Shown here one piece after another: positions 54,639 to 64,000 of a DNA stretch of 64,000 nucleotides. The first letter of the stretch is position 1. Every line of letters begins with the position of its first letter. The position numbers and the translations under genes were made by a program. The notes under the pieces were generated by a model. The model ran no database searches. It saw only the letters and a program-made list of their open reading frames with translations, and was not told where the DNA came from. The DNA comes from Aliidiomarina sp. (GTDB taxonomy: Bacteria; Pseudomonadota; Gammaproteobacteria; Enterobacterales; Alteromonadaceae), in assembly GCF_022565475.1 (NCBI RefSeq), contig NZ_JAIUMR010000001.1, forward strand, positions 62,001 to 126,000, read 5' to 3'.

Positions 54639-55274
54639 ATGATGCAGGTCATGCCAGAAAAGCGGGTCAATCGACACCACATGAAATCGAACAGCGCAAG
54701 TCCGCAAGAGATCACTCCCGAGTATCTCGCCGGTTTACTCGGCGAGGTCGCTTTGTCTCGTTCTCGGCGAGCATTCTCCGAATTATTTAAACATTTCGCA
54801 CCGAGGTTGCAGAGTTTTGCGACGCGCCAGTTTGGCAACGAGCAGACCGCAATGGATTTGGTGCAAGAGACAATGACCAACGTCTGGCACAAAGCGCATT
54901 TATTTAGCCCAGACAAAGGTTCGCCAACAACTTGGATTTTTACCATTGCGCGGAACATTCGGTTCGATATTTTACGAAAGAACAAAAAGAATCAAAATGA
55001 CATTAGCGCTGACGAACTCTGGCCTGTACTGTCGGAGGAAATGTCTGATAGCGATGATGAGTTCGCAATTGATCAGACCATTTTGCTGCAAGAAATCACC
55101 AGCTACTACAGTCAACTTCCAGACGCTCAGCGCGTGGTCATTGAACATATTTACATCGAAGGAAAATCGCAACAAGAGGTTTCCGACGAGTTAGGTATAC
55201 CATTGGGTACGGTTAAATCTCGCACCCGCTTGGCGTTACAAAAACTAAGAGAGCTGATAACTGATCATGATTAA
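54639..55274 (+). CDS. ECF sigma factor, RpoE/ECF11 type, partner of ChrR
   Basis: 211 residues from ATG 54639 (AAAGGCG upstream). Region 2 is seen in FSELFKHFAPRLQSFATRQFG, MDLVQETMTNVWHKAHLFSP and SPTTWIFTIARNIRFDILRK; region 4 in LPDAQRVVIEHIYIEGKSQQEVSDELGIPLGTVKSRTRLALQKLR. The linker is acidic (EEMSDSDDEFAID). Together with the next gene it forms the group-11 pair known from Rhodobacter sphaeroides, where singlet oxygen releases the sigma factor from ChrR. The stop codon lies inside the chrR start (ATGATTAA), so the two are co-translated. Not to be confused with the envelope-stress RpoE-RseA system. Confidence 0.93.
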   Translation: MMQVMPEKRVNRHHMKSNSASPQEITPEYLAGLLGEVALSRSRRAFSELFKHFAPRLQSFATRQFGNEQTAMDLVQETMTNVWHKAHLFSPDKGSPTTWIFTIARNIRFDILRKNKKNQNDISADELWPVLSEEMSDSDDEFAIDQTILLQEITSYYSQLPDAQRVVIEHIYIEGKSQQEVSDELGIPLGTVKSRTRLALQKLRELITDHD

Positions 55275-55929
55275 ATTCCATCCAAACGAAGAACTGCTTG
55301 TGCAGTACGTCCAGGGAAATCTCGACAGCGCCCTCGCCGTTGTGGTTGGGACTCATATAGACATGTGTCAGCACTGCGCACAACAGAAGAAAGACATTGA
55401 AGACCATCTTTCAGCCAAGGCGTTCGGCGCCGCGACCGACTTTAATGAGTTGTCGATGCAGACGATGCTCGACGAAATCATGAATTCATCGGCACCAGCG
55501 ATCGAGGTACCGCATAAGGTCAATAAACACGTTGTGGTTGAAGGCAAGCAATTTCGTCTGCCGCCATCATTGGCTCGTGTTTCAAAGCGACTTGGTGAGT
55601 GGAGTAAGGTTCCCGGTTCGGTTTGGCGTGCACCGTTGCAGATCGATAACGACAGCGCGATTAACTTAATCTATATGGGTGCCGGTGCGTCGGTTCCTGA
55701 GCATACGCATCGTAGTCAGGAAGCGACGCTAGTGCTAAATGGTACCTTTATTGATGAGCATGACCGTTACCATGATGGCGACTTCGTGTTTCTGAACGCA
55801 GATCATCGTCATTCACCACAAACCGCAGAAGAGGACTGCCTGACGTTGGCTTGGCTCGACGCCCCACTGCAGTTCACGTCGGGCATGGCACGCTTGTTGA
55901 ATCCGTTTAGCAGTCTGTTTTTTAAGTAG
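55267..55929 (+). CDS. chrR: Zinc-binding anti-sigma factor ChrR
   Basis: 220 residues, two zinc domains. The N-terminal anti-sigma domain has His5, His30, Cys34 and Cys37 (the HxxxCxxC zinc motif in THIDMCQHCAQQ), matching His6/His31/Cys35/Cys38 of R. sphaeroides ChrR. The C-terminal cupin has His146, His148, Glu152 and His182 (PEHTHRSQEATLVLNGTF and ADHRHSP), each exactly five residues beyond the R. sphaeroides ligands as I remember them. ChrR holds its sigma factor inactive in the cytoplasm; singlet oxygen or related signals sensed through the cupin cause release and proteolysis. A strong terminator ends the operon. Confidence 0.94.
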   Translation: MIKFHPNEELLVQYVQGNLDSALAVVVGTHIDMCQHCAQQKKDIEDHLSAKAFGAATDFNELSMQTMLDEIMNSSAPAIEVPHKVNKHVVVEGKQFRLPPSLARVSKRLGEWSKVPGSVWRAPLQIDNDSAINLIYMGAGASVPEHTHRSQEATLVLNGTFIDEHDRYHDGDFVFLNADHRHSPQTAEEDCLTLAWLDAPLQFTSGMARLLNPFSSLFFK

Positions 55930-55939
55930 ACAATGTTTT

Positions 55940-55979
55940 GAAATCAAAAAGAGCTACGCAAGTAGCTCTTTTTGATTTC
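55940..55979 (+). terminator. Intrinsic terminator of the sigma-chrR operon
   Basis: Perfect 18-bp inverted repeat (55940-55957 with 55962-55979) around a GCAA tetraloop, core GAGCTAC/GTAGCTC with a T5 run inside the arm. It begins 10 bases after the chrR stop and is symmetric enough to work both ways. Confidence 0.9.
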
Positions 55980-55989
55980 AGAAATAACG

Positions 55990-56024
55990 AAAAAAGCGAC
56001 TACACATAGTGCAATCGCTTTTTT
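55990..56024 (-). terminator. Intrinsic terminator of pheST-ihfA
   Basis: 10-bp stem AAAAAAGCGA/TCGCTTTTTT (55990-55999 with 56015-56024) with a 15-base loop, T6 on the minus strand, ten bases beyond the ihfA stop codon. Confidence 0.8.
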
Positions 56025-56034
56025 AGGTTTGACC

Positions 56035-56331
56035 TTATTCGTCTAAGTTCGCGTCTTCTACCCGAGCCTTAAACTTCTGACCTGGACGGAATGTGACAAC
56101 ACGCCGCGCTGAAATTGGAATATCCTCACCAGTCTTTGGGTTACGGCCTGGTCGTTGCGACTTGTCACGCAAATCGAAATTACCAAATCCGGAGATTTTG
56201 ACTTGTTCCCCACTTTCTAATGCTTGACGAATCTCTTCAAAGAAGCGCTCTACCAATTCCTTGGCATCACGACGATTAATCCCTAACTTTTCGTACAAAT
56301 GTTCGGCAATTTCAGCTTTGGTCAGTGCCAT
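56035..56331 (-). CDS. ihfA: Integration host factor alpha subunit
   Basis: 98 residues. IHF-alpha pairs with IHF-beta (4804-5094) to form the DNA-bending heterodimer. [34 protein letters not shown] gives the helical base in outline, [26 protein letters not shown] the beta-arm with the intercalating proline, and [14 protein letters not shown] the end. One base separates the pheT stop from its start (TAA-T-ATG), so translation is coupled. The pheS-pheT-ihfA order is standard in gammaproteobacteria. Both IHF genes are thus in this one window, about 51 kb apart. Confidence 0.96.
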   Translation of the reverse strand: MALTKAEIAEHLYEKLGINRRDAKELVERFFEEIRQALESGEQVKISGFGNFDLRDKSQRPGRNPKTGEDIPISARRVVTFRPGQKFKARVEDANLDE

Positions 56332-56332
56332 A

Positions 56333-58723
56333 TTAACTGTCCCTCAACACCGCATTGAATTCAGTTCGCAGCGCATTTATGACCTGTTCCATCAGAGAAT
56401 TGACTTCCTGATCTTCCAAGGTTCGATCTGCCGCCTGCAAGGTTAGAGCAATTGCCAAACTCTTTTGTGACTCTGGCACATTGTCTCCGGTATACACGTC
56501 AAATAAGTTTAGGTCAACTAACTGATTTGCGCCAATATTTTTAATAGTTTCAAGAATTTCACCGGCAGCGACCTGACGATCAACTAAAACCGCGATATCA
56601 CGACGAATTGACGGGAACTTAGAAATCACTCCAGCAACGGGAATTGTGCGCTCTTGCAGCAGATTTAAAGCCAATTCAAAGACAAAAGCACGCCCTTTTA
56701 AGCCGAATAGCTTTTCAAACTGCGGATGCAATGCACCGGCATAGCCGATCAAAGTTTCACCACGATAAATCGCTGCACTCTGTCCCGGATGCAACGCGGT
56801 ATGCGCCGACGCAACAAAGCGGAACTGTTCAAATCGTCCGGTTGCGCGCAACAAGGTTTCGACCTGACCTTTGAGATCGTAAAAATCAACTGGACGAACA
56901 CCGTCACTCCAATGTTCACCTTGCGTTGTGCCCATTAAAACACCCGCCAACATGGGTTGTTGCTGGATACCGTTTTCGGCATCCACATTGGGGATAAACC
57001 GCAAGCCAGATTCAAACAAGCGAATATTCTGCTGCTGGCGTTTTTGATTGTAGCCTGCTGCTGAAAGTAAGCCTGGCCACAACCCTAACCGCATTGATGA
57101 CATTTCGATAGAAATCGGGTGCGGCAATGTCAGTGCCGCCAATTCTGGATAGAGCTGAGCTTGCTGCTTTGGATCAACAAAGCTATAGGTGATCGCTTCT
57201 TGATAACCTTGAGCCAGCAACGTTTGTTGCAGATTACGAAGACTTAAAAGACGCTCATCATTTCGCGTCATGCGCAATTCAGCGGTCGGTGCGACGGCTG
57301 GAATTTGGTTGTAGCCAAACACCCGCGCCACTTCTTCAATTAAATCTTCTTCAATCGTGATGTCAAAACGGTAAGTTGGTACTTGTACGTGCCAGCCCGT
57401 TGTTGATTTCTCAACAGCAAACCCTAACCGAGTCAAAATCGTTTCGACATCCGTAACCGCAATTTCAGTACCCAAAACGCGCGTTAAGCGATCGGCTCGT
57501 AAACTAATTTCGGCAGCTTTCGGCAAATGATCTTGGCTCACCGCTTCCACCACAGGACCTGCTTCGCCACCACAAATTTCAAGAATCAATGCGGTTGCAC
57601 GTTCCATTGCTGTACGTTGTAGCTCTGGATCAACGCCACGCTCATAGCGATGCGACGCGTCGGTATGTAAACCAAAGCGACGAGCCCGACCCATAATCGC
57701 ATCCGGCGCAAAAAACGCACTTTCGAGGAAAATATCGCGCGACTCGGTAGTCACGCCACTCTCTTCGCCACCGAAAATACCGGCCATGGCCAAAGCTTTC
57801 TGTTCATCGGCAATCACCAATACATCGTCTTGCAAGGTAACTTCTTGACCATCAAGAAGCGTTAGCTTCTCACCGTTATTCGCCATACGAACATGAATAT
57901 CGCCGCTTAACTGCTGCAAATCGAATGCATGCATCGGGTGACCCAGCTCAAGCAGAACATAGTTAGTAATATCAACGACGGCATCAATTGAGCGCACGCC
58001 CGCACGACGCAAGCGTTCCTGCAGCCACAGCGGTGCTTGGGTATTCGCATTAACATTGCGAATCACGCGACCTAAATAACGTGGACAGGCTGCGGGAGCA
58101 TCTAAGCGAATAGCGCGAGTTTCTTCGATGCTTGGCGCTACCGCTGGGAATTGAGGTTCGTGGACGTCAATCCGGTTCAACACCCCAACTTCGCGAGCTA
58201 AACCGCGGATACCAAGGCAGTCAGCGCGGTTTGGCGTTAAATCAATCTCAATCGCATGATCATTTAAACCGAGCCATTCACGGAAGTCTTTGCCAACTGG
58301 TGCGTCCGCAGGTAATTCCATAATACCGTCGTGATCATCACTCAATTCAAGTTCCGACGCTGAACACAACATACCATGTGAAGGCTCACCACGAAGCTTG
58401 CTTTTCTTGATCTTAAAGTCGCCCGGCAATTCTGCGCCGACCGTCGCTACTGCAACTTTAATACCGGTGCGGCAGTTCGAAGCGCCACAGACGATATCAA
58501 GCAGTTCATCACCACCCACATCCACTTTCGTTACGCGCAGTTTGTCTGCGTTCGGGTGTTGCTCACAGGCTTTCACTTCGCCAACAACAACACCATGGAA
58601 AACACCTGCAACTGGCTCGATGCCATCAACTTCTAAACCAGCCATGCTTAATTGTTCGGCTAATTGCTCGGTGCTCAGCTCTGGGTTGACCCACTCTCGT
58701 AACCACTGTTCACTGAATTTCAT
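56333..58723 (-). CDS. pheT: Phenylalanine-tRNA ligase beta subunit
   Basis: 796 residues, full length. The beta subunit of the alpha2-beta2 enzyme binds tRNA-Phe and edits Tyr-tRNA. Domains in order: N-terminal helix and EMAP/OB tRNA-binding fold ([26 protein letters not shown], about 40-150), B3/B4 editing domain (about 215-370, [20 protein letters not shown]), B5 (about 405-475), the inactive synthetase-like core, and the C-terminal FDX-ACB domain ([14 protein letters not shown]). GAAGAAGAGA lies before the start, 22 bases after pheS. No truncation or frameshift is seen. Confidence 0.97.
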   Translation of the reverse strand: MKFSEQWLREWVNPELSTEQLAEQLSMAGLEVDGIEPVAGVFHGVVVGEVKACEQHPNADKLRVTKVDVGGDELLDIVCGASNCRTGIKVAVATVGAELPGDFKIKKSKLRGEPSHGMLCSASELELSDDHDGIMELPADAPVGKDFREWLGLNDHAIEIDLTPNRADCLGIRGLAREVGVLNRIDVHEPQFPAVAPSIEETRAIRLDAPAACPRYLGRVIRNVNANTQAPLWLQERLRRAGVRSIDAVVDITNYVLLELGHPMHAFDLQQLSGDIHVRMANNGEKLTLLDGQEVTLQDDVLVIADEQKALAMAGIFGGEESGVTTESRDIFLESAFFAPDAIMGRARRFGLHTDASHRYERGVDPELQRTAMERATALILEICGGEAGPVVEAVSQDHLPKAAEISLRADRLTRVLGTEIAVTDVETILTRLGFAVEKSTTGWHVQVPTYRFDITIEEDLIEEVARVFGYNQIPAVAPTAELRMTRNDERLLSLRNLQQTLLAQGYQEAITYSFVDPKQQAQLYPELAALTLPHPISIEMSSMRLGLWPGLLSAAGYNQKRQQQNIRLFESGLRFIPNVDAENGIQQQPMLAGVLMGTTQGEHWSDGVRPVDFYDLKGQVETLLRATGRFEQFRFVASAHTALHPGQSAAIYRGETLIGYAGALHPQFEKLFGLKGRAFVFELALNLLQERTIPVAGVISKFPSIRRDIAVLVDRQVAAGEILETIKNIGANQLVDLNLFDVYTGDNVPESQKSLAIALTLQAADRTLEDQEVNSLMEQVINALRTEFNAVLRDS

Positions 58724-58745
58724 AATCTCTTCTTCCCTCTACCGC

Positions 58746-59807
<1,062 letters not shown>

Positions 59808-59826
59808 TTACGTGCATATAAAAAAT

Positions 59827-59853
59827 ACAACAAAAAGGGAGCCAATGGCTCCC
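59827..59853 (-). terminator. Intrinsic terminator of thrS-infC-rpmI-rplT
   Basis: 7-bp stem GGGAGCC/GGCTCCC (59837-59843 with 59847-59853) with a three-base loop; on the minus strand TTTTTGTTG and more T follow. It lies 28 bases after the rplT stop. Confidence 0.82.
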
Positions 59854-59881
59854 TTCTCTATTCTAGCTTGAAGCTGTATGC

Positions 59882-60241
59882 TTACGCAGACAGACCTTCT
59901 TTCGCTTTCTCAACCAATGCAGCAAAACCTGCTTGGTCGTGAACAGCGATATCAGCCAAAATCTTACGGTCGATCTCAACAGATGCTTTCTTCAAACCGT
60001 TAATAAAACGGCTGTAAGAGAGGCCACCTTGACGAGCCGCTGCGTTGATACGAACGATCCATAATTGACGGAACGTACGTTTCTTCACGCGACGGTCACG
60101 GTATGCGTATTGACCTGCTTTGGTTACAGCTTGCTTTGCAACGCGGAATACGCGACTGCGAGCACCGTAGTAACCTTTCGCCTGCTTCATGATTTTCTTG
60201 TGACGCGCACGCGCCATCACACCACGTTTTACTCGTGCCAT
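59882..60241 (-). CDS. rplT: 50S ribosomal protein L20
   Basis: 119 residues. L20 is an early-assembly protein of the large subunit, with a long basic N-terminal extension ([38 protein letters not shown] in outline) that penetrates 23S rRNA. The C-terminal globular half has [27 protein letters not shown]. In E. coli L20 represses rpmI-rplT translation by binding the rpmI leader. It follows rpmI by 16 bases with GGAGA upstream, and a terminator follows. Length is one residue more than in E. coli. Confidence 0.97.
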   Translation of the reverse strand: MARVKRGVMARARHKKIMKQAKGYYGARSRVFRVAKQAVTKAGQYAYRDRRVKKRTFRQLWIVRINAAARQGGLSYSRFINGLKKASVEIDRKILADIAVHDQAGFAALVEKAKEGLSA

Positions 60242-60257
60242 GTGTCAGTCTCCTCTC

Positions 60258-60455
60258 TTATGCGTACGGTAACATGCGATCGACTAAAGCAACATCGCTC
60301 TTATGAACCATGCTCTTTGCCCGCAAGTGACGTTTACGCTTCGAGCTCTTCTTGGTCAAAATGTGACGCAAGTGAGACTGTTTGCACTTGTAACCGCCTG
60401 AAGCAGTTTTCTTAAAACGCTTAGTAGCGCTTTTTACACTTTTCATTTTTGGCAT
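60258..60455 (-). CDS. rpmI: 50S ribosomal protein L35
   Basis: 65 residues, highly basic. L35 is a small large-subunit protein: [20 protein letters not shown] at the N-terminus and [19 protein letters not shown] in the middle are the family signature. It lies between infC and rplT in the universal infC-rpmI-rplT order. The 79 bases before it contain a stem-loop (60499-60519) that may take part in L20 autoregulation. GCGGAG sits about nine bases before the start. Confidence 0.96.
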   Translation of the reverse strand: MPKMKSVKSATKRFKKTASGGYKCKQSHLRHILTKKSSKRKRHLRAKSMVHKSDVALVDRMLPYA

Positions 60456-60498
60456 TGCAAAAACTCCGCATTGAGATTGCCATTAAGTAGCCGGGGTG

Positions 60499-60519
60499 AA
60501 GTTTTCCGGTTGAAAACTT
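60499..60519 (-). promoter_or_regulatory. Hairpin in the infC-rpmI spacer, possible L20 control element
   Basis: Perfect 8-bp inverted repeat AAGTTTTC/GAAAACTT with a five-base loop, about 44 bases before rpmI. No T-run follows on the minus strand, so it is not a terminator. Position fits the L20 translational operator of E. coli, but I cannot show the pseudoknot by eye. Confidence 0.35.
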
Positions 60520-60534
60520 ACTTGTAAACCCACG

Positions 60535-61077
60535 TTACTTGTTACTAATTGGGGCCAGAACCATAATCATCTGACGCCCTTCGGCCCGACGAGGGAACGA
60601 TTCACAAGTTGATACTTCGTCTAAATCGGTTTTAATCCGCTCTAGAAGTTCAATACCAATCTCCTGATGTGCCATTTCCCGGCCACGGAAACGAATAGTG
60701 ACTTTCGCTTTGTCACCACCCTCAAGAAAGCGACGCAGGTTGCGCAGTTTTACCTGGTAATCGCCTTCGTCTGTACCAGGTCGGAATTTAACTTCCTTGA
60801 CCTGAATCTGTTTCTGCTTCTTCTTCTGCTCTTTCTGCTGCTTACTTTTCTCGTAAAGGAACTTACCATAGTCCATTACGCGACACACAGGCGGCTCAGC
60901 ATTCGGGCTGATCTCAACCAGATCGAGCCCAGCTTCTGTCGCAACTTCAAGTGCTTCGGTTAAGCTTACAACACCCCGCTGCTCTCCTTCGCCGTCGATT
61001 AAACGGACTTCTGCAGCAGTGATGTCTTCATTAATACGTGTTTTGTCGACCTTTTGGCCTTTTTTTCCGCCTTTAAT
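60535..61077 (-). CDS. infC: Translation initiation factor IF-3, AUU start
   Basis: 180 residues. IF-3 binds the 30S subunit, checks start codon and initiator tRNA, and keeps the subunits apart. The start is ATT at 61077-61075: GGAGG lies eight bases upstream, and the product then begins [18 protein letters not shown], matching the E. coli form, which also starts at AUU. The longer open frame would start at the TTG overlapping that Shine-Dalgarno. IF-3 rejects non-standard codons, so the AUU gives autorepression. N-domain motif [16 protein letters not shown] and C-domain [16 protein letters not shown] are typical. The Shine-Dalgarno lies just past the thrS stop. Confidence 0.95.
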   Translation of the reverse strand: MKGGKKGQKVDKTRINEDITAAEVRLIDGEGEQRGVVSLTEALEVATEAGLDLVEISPNAEPPVCRVMDYGKFLYEKSKQQKEQKKKQKQIQVKEVKFRPGTDEGDYQVKLRNLRRFLEGGDKAKVTIRFRGREMAHQEIGIELLERIKTDLDEVSTCESFPRRAEGRQMIMVLAPISNK

Positions 61078-61098
61078 TGTGTCTTCCTCCAATCAGTT

Positions 61099-63015
61099 CT
61101 AAGAAATTACGCGGCTAGATACTTCTTCGCGTATGCGAGCCATGAAGTCGGCCACGGCAAACTTGCCGAGGTCTTCACCTCGCCGGGTACGAACCGCGAC
61201 TTGTCCTTCTTCTACCTCGCGATCTCCTACCACCAATAAATACGGCACGCGCTTGAGCGTGTGCTCGCGAATTTTAAAGCCTATTTTCTCATTTCTCAAG
61301 TCAGCTTTTGCTCTAAAACCCTGTTTTTTCAATTCTGAGACTAAATTTTCGACATATTCCGCCTGATTATCGGTAATATTCATCACCACCACCTGCATTG
61401 GCGCTAACCAAAGCGGGAAATAACCGGCGTACTCTTCGATTAAAATACCCATGAAGCGTTCCAGCGAACCTAAAATTGCGCGGTGAATCATCACCGGCAC
61501 ATGGCGTTCGTTGTCTTCGCCGACATAAGTTGCGCCCAAACGGTCTGGTAACGCAAAGTCTAGCTGTATTGTACCACACTGCCATGCGCGACCGAGACAA
61601 TCATGCAAAGTAAATTCGATCTTTGGTCCGTAGAAGGCTCCCTCACCCGGCAAGTACTCAAATTCGATGTCGTGGCTCTTTAATGCGTCAGCTAACGCAG
61701 CTTCGGCACGATCCCACATTGCATCGTCACCTAAACGCTTAGCAGGACGCGTTGAAAGTTTGACGACAATGTTGTCGAAACCAAAGGCTTGATAGGTTTC
61801 ATAAACCATCCGAATACAGCCAGCGACTTCGTCTTGGACTTGCTCTTGGGTACAGAAGATATGGGCGTCGTCTTGGGTAAAACCGCGCACGCGCATCAAG
61901 CCATGCAATGCACCACTTGGCTCATTACGATGGCAGCAGCCGAATTCAGCCATCCGCAACGGCAAGTCACGATAGGATTTTAAGCCCTGATTAAAAATCT
62001 GCACGTGGCCCGGACAGTTCATTGGCTTCACCGCATATTCACGATTTTCCGACGATGTGGTAAACATCAGCTCTGAGAATTTCTCCCAGTGACCCGATTT
62101 CTCCCACAGCACGCGGTCCATCATTAACGGGCCTTTGACTTCCTGATAGTCATAGTCATGCAGCTTTTCGCGCACAAATTTTTCTAACTCTTGGAAGATA
62201 GTCCAGCCATTGTGATGCCAAAACACCATGCCCGGCGCTTCTTCTTGCCAATGGAATAGATCTTGGGTTTTACCAATTTTGCGATGGTCACGCTTTTCTG
62301 CTTCTTCTAAACGCTGCAAATAAGCTTTTAATTCTTTCTTATCCGCCCATGCGGTGCCGTAAATCCGTTGCAACATTTTATTATCGGAATTGCCGCGCCA
62401 ATAAGCACCAGCCACTTTCATGATTTTAAAATGTTGACAAAAACGCATATTGGGCACGTGTGGGCCGCGACACATGTCGATATATTCTTCGTGGTGGTAC
62501 AAACCCGGACGATCATCACGAGCAATATTTTCATCAAGAATTTCAACTTTGTAGCTTTCACCGCGCTGCACGAATACTTCACGAGCCTCGTCCCAGCTTA
62601 CGCGCTTCTTAATGACGTCATAATTGGTTTTTTGTAATTCCTGCATGCGCTTTTCCAACGCATCAAGGTCATCTTGTGACAATGGCCGGTCGATATCGAC
62701 ATCGTAATAAAACCCGTTATCAATAGTTGGGCCTATCGCCATTTTCGTATTTGGCCACAACTGCTTGATAGCATGCCCGAGCAAATGCGCGCAGGAGTGA
62801 CGGATGATCTCAACCCCTTCCGGGTTTTTCGGTGTGATTATGGCGAGCGTCGCGTCATTTTCGATGACTTCACAAGCGTCAACGAGTTCACCATTTATGC
62901 GACCAGCTACCGTTGCCTTGGCTAAACCAGGGCCAATGTCATTGGCCACATCAAGAACTGAAACGGGGCGGTCGAATTCGCGTTTGCTACCATCAGGGAG
63001 AGTAATTACCGGCAT
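61099..63015 (-). CDS. thrS: Threonine-tRNA ligase
   Basis: 638 residues. ThrRS is a class II synthetase with zinc in the active site. The TGS domain is residues 1-62 ([23 protein letters not shown]), followed by the editing domain with [16 protein letters not shown] and the conserved [10 protein letters not shown]. The catalytic core has [10 protein letters not shown] (zinc Cys), [15 protein letters not shown] (motif 2 region with zinc His), and [19 protein letters not shown] (motif 3); the C-terminal anticodon domain follows. AAGGAAAG precedes the start. A hairpin just upstream of it copies a tRNA-Thr anticodon arm, indicating translational autoregulation as in E. coli. First gene of thrS-infC-rpmI-rplT. 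Confidence 0.97.
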   Translation of the reverse strand: MPVITLPDGSKREFDRPVSVLDVANDIGPGLAKATVAGRINGELVDACEVIENDATLAIITPKNPEGVEIIRHSCAHLLGHAIKQLWPNTKMAIGPTIDNGFYYDVDIDRPLSQDDLDALEKRMQELQKTNYDVIKKRVSWDEAREVFVQRGESYKVEILDENIARDDRPGLYHHEEYIDMCRGPHVPNMRFCQHFKIMKVAGAYWRGNSDNKMLQRIYGTAWADKKELKAYLQRLEEAEKRDHRKIGKTQDLFHWQEEAPGMVFWHHNGWTIFQELEKFVREKLHDYDYQEVKGPLMMDRVLWEKSGHWEKFSELMFTTSSENREYAVKPMNCPGHVQIFNQGLKSYRDLPLRMAEFGCCHRNEPSGALHGLMRVRGFTQDDAHIFCTQEQVQDEVAGCIRMVYETYQAFGFDNIVVKLSTRPAKRLGDDAMWDRAEAALADALKSHDIEFEYLPGEGAFYGPKIEFTLHDCLGRAWQCGTIQLDFALPDRLGATYVGEDNERHVPVMIHRAILGSLERFMGILIEEYAGYFPLWLAPMQVVVMNITDNQAEYVENLVSELKKQGFRAKADLRNEKIGFKIREHTLKRVPYLLVVGDREVEEGQVAVRTRRGEDLGKFAVADFMARIREEVSSRVIS

Positions 63016-63035
63016 GATCTTTCCTTTTTACAGTG

Positions 63036-63056
63036 GTGACACCTACCAAGTGCCAC
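63036..63056 (-). promoter_or_regulatory. thrS operator hairpin mimicking the tRNA-Thr anticodon arm
   Basis: On the minus strand GTGGCAC pairs with GTGTCAC (seven pairs, one G-U) around a seven-base loop TTGGTAG. Read as an anticodon loop it has U33, anticodon GGU and A37, the GGU isoacceptor of tRNA-Thr. It spans about -41 to -21 from the thrS start, just before the Shine-Dalgarno, where the E. coli ThrRS operator has its anticodon-like hairpin. Confidence 0.75.
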
Positions 63057-63147
63057 TTGTATGAATTAAATACGTCGAAAAATGAACCGGGCAACTATAC
63101 CGAAGCATAGCCTTCGACGCAATCAAGAATCACGCTAACAGTCTGAC

Positions 63148-64000
63148 TTACAGCAGGAACAAGGCACTGATTCCGAGCATGGCGATGACGGTACCAGCAA
63201 GCGCTCGAAAACTAATACGACGGCCACGGATAAAGTTGATACCGAGCATAAACAATGGCGCTGTGGACAAGAGTGTTTGTGCAATCCCCGGCGTAACATA
63301 AGCAATCGCCGTCTGTTGTAGCCAAATCGCCAAAAAAGTTCCGAGGAAAATCGCTGTTAACAAGGTCGGTAAATTCGTTTGACGAACCGCGCTCACGGTT
63401 TGTTTGAGCATCTGCGGCCGCATCATCAACAGCGCCAGTGTTAACACGATAGTGCCCGCCGCGAGACGCAACATGGCAGCTTGTAGCGCGTTAATCGAGA
63501 AGTGTTGAAACGCATAAAAAGCCATCACTAAACCCACAGCTTGACAGACTGCGGCAGCAACACCAAATAGTATACCACTGCGCGACAATGGCACCCCGGC
63601 AACAGGCTGTCGTTCAGTCAACACCAAAAGGACACCACTAATTACCACGATGGCAGCGACAAGCTCACGCCAACTTAGGGTTTCACTGATAAACAACCAT
63701 GCAATCAGCGCGGCAAACGGCGGCGCAAGATATTCCAGCAGGATAGTATGTCCAGCGCCAAGTCGACGAAGTGCGGAAAAGTAACAGGTATCGCCAATTG
63801 TGATGCCAATGACGCCGCTCAATAACAGTAACCAAATTGGCGTGCTCGCCCAACTCAACTGCTCGAGATTACTAAAGATCAGAAGACCAATGGCAAGCAA
63901 AGGGGTTGCAATCAGGCCTTTTACCAAATTCAGCTGCGCTGAACTCAAATGGTGACTACTGCGCGCATACATTAACGTCGCTAACGCCCAGCAAAACGCC
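63148..64000 (-). CDS. EamA/DMT-family transporter (5' end outside window)
   Basis: 284 residues are visible and the frame stays open to the window edge, so the true start lies beyond base 64000. Ten hydrophobic segments are expected in the family; about nine are seen (LIATPLLAIGLLIFSNL, IWLLLLSGVIGITIG, HTILLEYLAPPFAALIAWLFI, LVAAIVVISGVLLVLT, GILFGVAAAVCQAVGLVMAFY, AAGTIVLTLALLMM, LLTAIFLGTFLAIWLQQTAI, ALAGTVIAMLGISALFLL). Two EamA repeats are present, each with a glutamate/proline-containing helix (LEYLAPPFAAL; TPGIAQTLLSTAPLFML). Substrates in this family are amino acids and other metabolites; none can be named. It is upstream of thrS on the same strand, with 132 bases between. Confidence 0.87.
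   Translation of the reverse strand, partial: AFCWALATLMYARSSHHLSSAQLNLVKGLIATPLLAIGLLIFSNLEQLSWASTPIWLLLLSGVIGITIGDTCYFSALRRLGAGHTILLEYLAPPFAALIAWLFISETLSWRELVAAIVVISGVLLVLTERQPVAGVPLSRSGILFGVAAAVCQAVGLVMAFYAFQHFSINALQAAMLRLAAGTIVLTLALLMMRPQMLKQTVSAVRQTNLPTLLTAIFLGTFLAIWLQQTAIAYVTPGIAQTLLSTAPLFMLGINFIRGRRISFRALAGTVIAMLGISALFLL

Noticed and set aside
54639-55929. Envelope-stress RpoE-RseA system
   Set aside because: The partner has the ChrR zinc and cupin ligands and no membrane helix, and no rseB/degS genes follow.

Overview
The window is a stretch of gammaproteobacterial chromosome of moderate GC. Gene order and protein sequences fit a marine Alteromonadales-type bacterium. The large TonB-dependent receptors with acidic N-termini and the family of each housekeeping protein suggest Idiomarinaceae (Idiomarina/Pseudidiomarina), but genus is inferred by eye only. 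I see no tRNA or rRNA genes, CRISPR arrays, insertion sequences, prophage or plasmid functions.

Layout. (1) 1-14057 is a conserved housekeeping block: the 3' end of rne, then on the minus strand gyrA-serC-hisC-aroA-cmk-rpsA-ihfB-lapA-lapB-pyrF and a secreted ComEA-like protein. (2) 14306-20134, plus strand: ubiG, gph, then the aerobic ribonucleotide reductase set nrdA-nrdB-yfaE and its electron donor grxA. Two NrdR boxes precede nrdA. (3) 20198-27194: hrpA, a CBS protein, an exported isoaspartyl peptidase and sbcB. (4) 27270-36835: three tandem paralogous TonB-dependent receptors, each with its own Shine-Dalgarno sequence; intrinsic terminators follow each gene. (5) 37020-42124: an RND/MMPL permease, a YCF48-like protein and a divergent DUF1329 protein, probably an envelope lipid or hydrophobic-compound transport module. 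(6) 42193-45145: ybgI, cmoM, a beta-hydroxyacid dehydrogenase and a small unknown protein. (7) 45163-55929 is a photo-oxidative stress island. A group-11 ECF sigma factor with its zinc/cupin anti-sigma ChrR and a LON-domain protein stand divergent to ten genes in one tight run: ybgA-phrB-NTF2-SDR-flavoprotein-DUF1365-cfa-like-DUF2878-CHI-like-DUF3833. (8) 56035-64000: the classical thrS-infC-rpmI-rplT-pheS-pheT-ihfA translation cluster, and the start-truncated end of an EamA transporter.

How it works together. The sigma/ChrR pair is the known singlet-oxygen sensor. Its neighbours repair DNA (photolyase) and remodel membrane lipids. The Cfa-like enzyme lacks two of the bicarbonate ligands expected in a true cyclopropane synthase, so its product may be a methylated unsaturated (furan-precursor) lipid. 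Translation genes carry visible autoregulatory devices: a thrS leader hairpin that mimics a tRNA-Thr anticodon arm, an AUU start codon in infC, and a three-hairpin rpsA leader without a strong Shine-Dalgarno. The lapAB promoter sits in the loop of the ihfB terminator.

Start sites were chosen from Shine-Dalgarno spacing and family alignment from memory. No database search was run.
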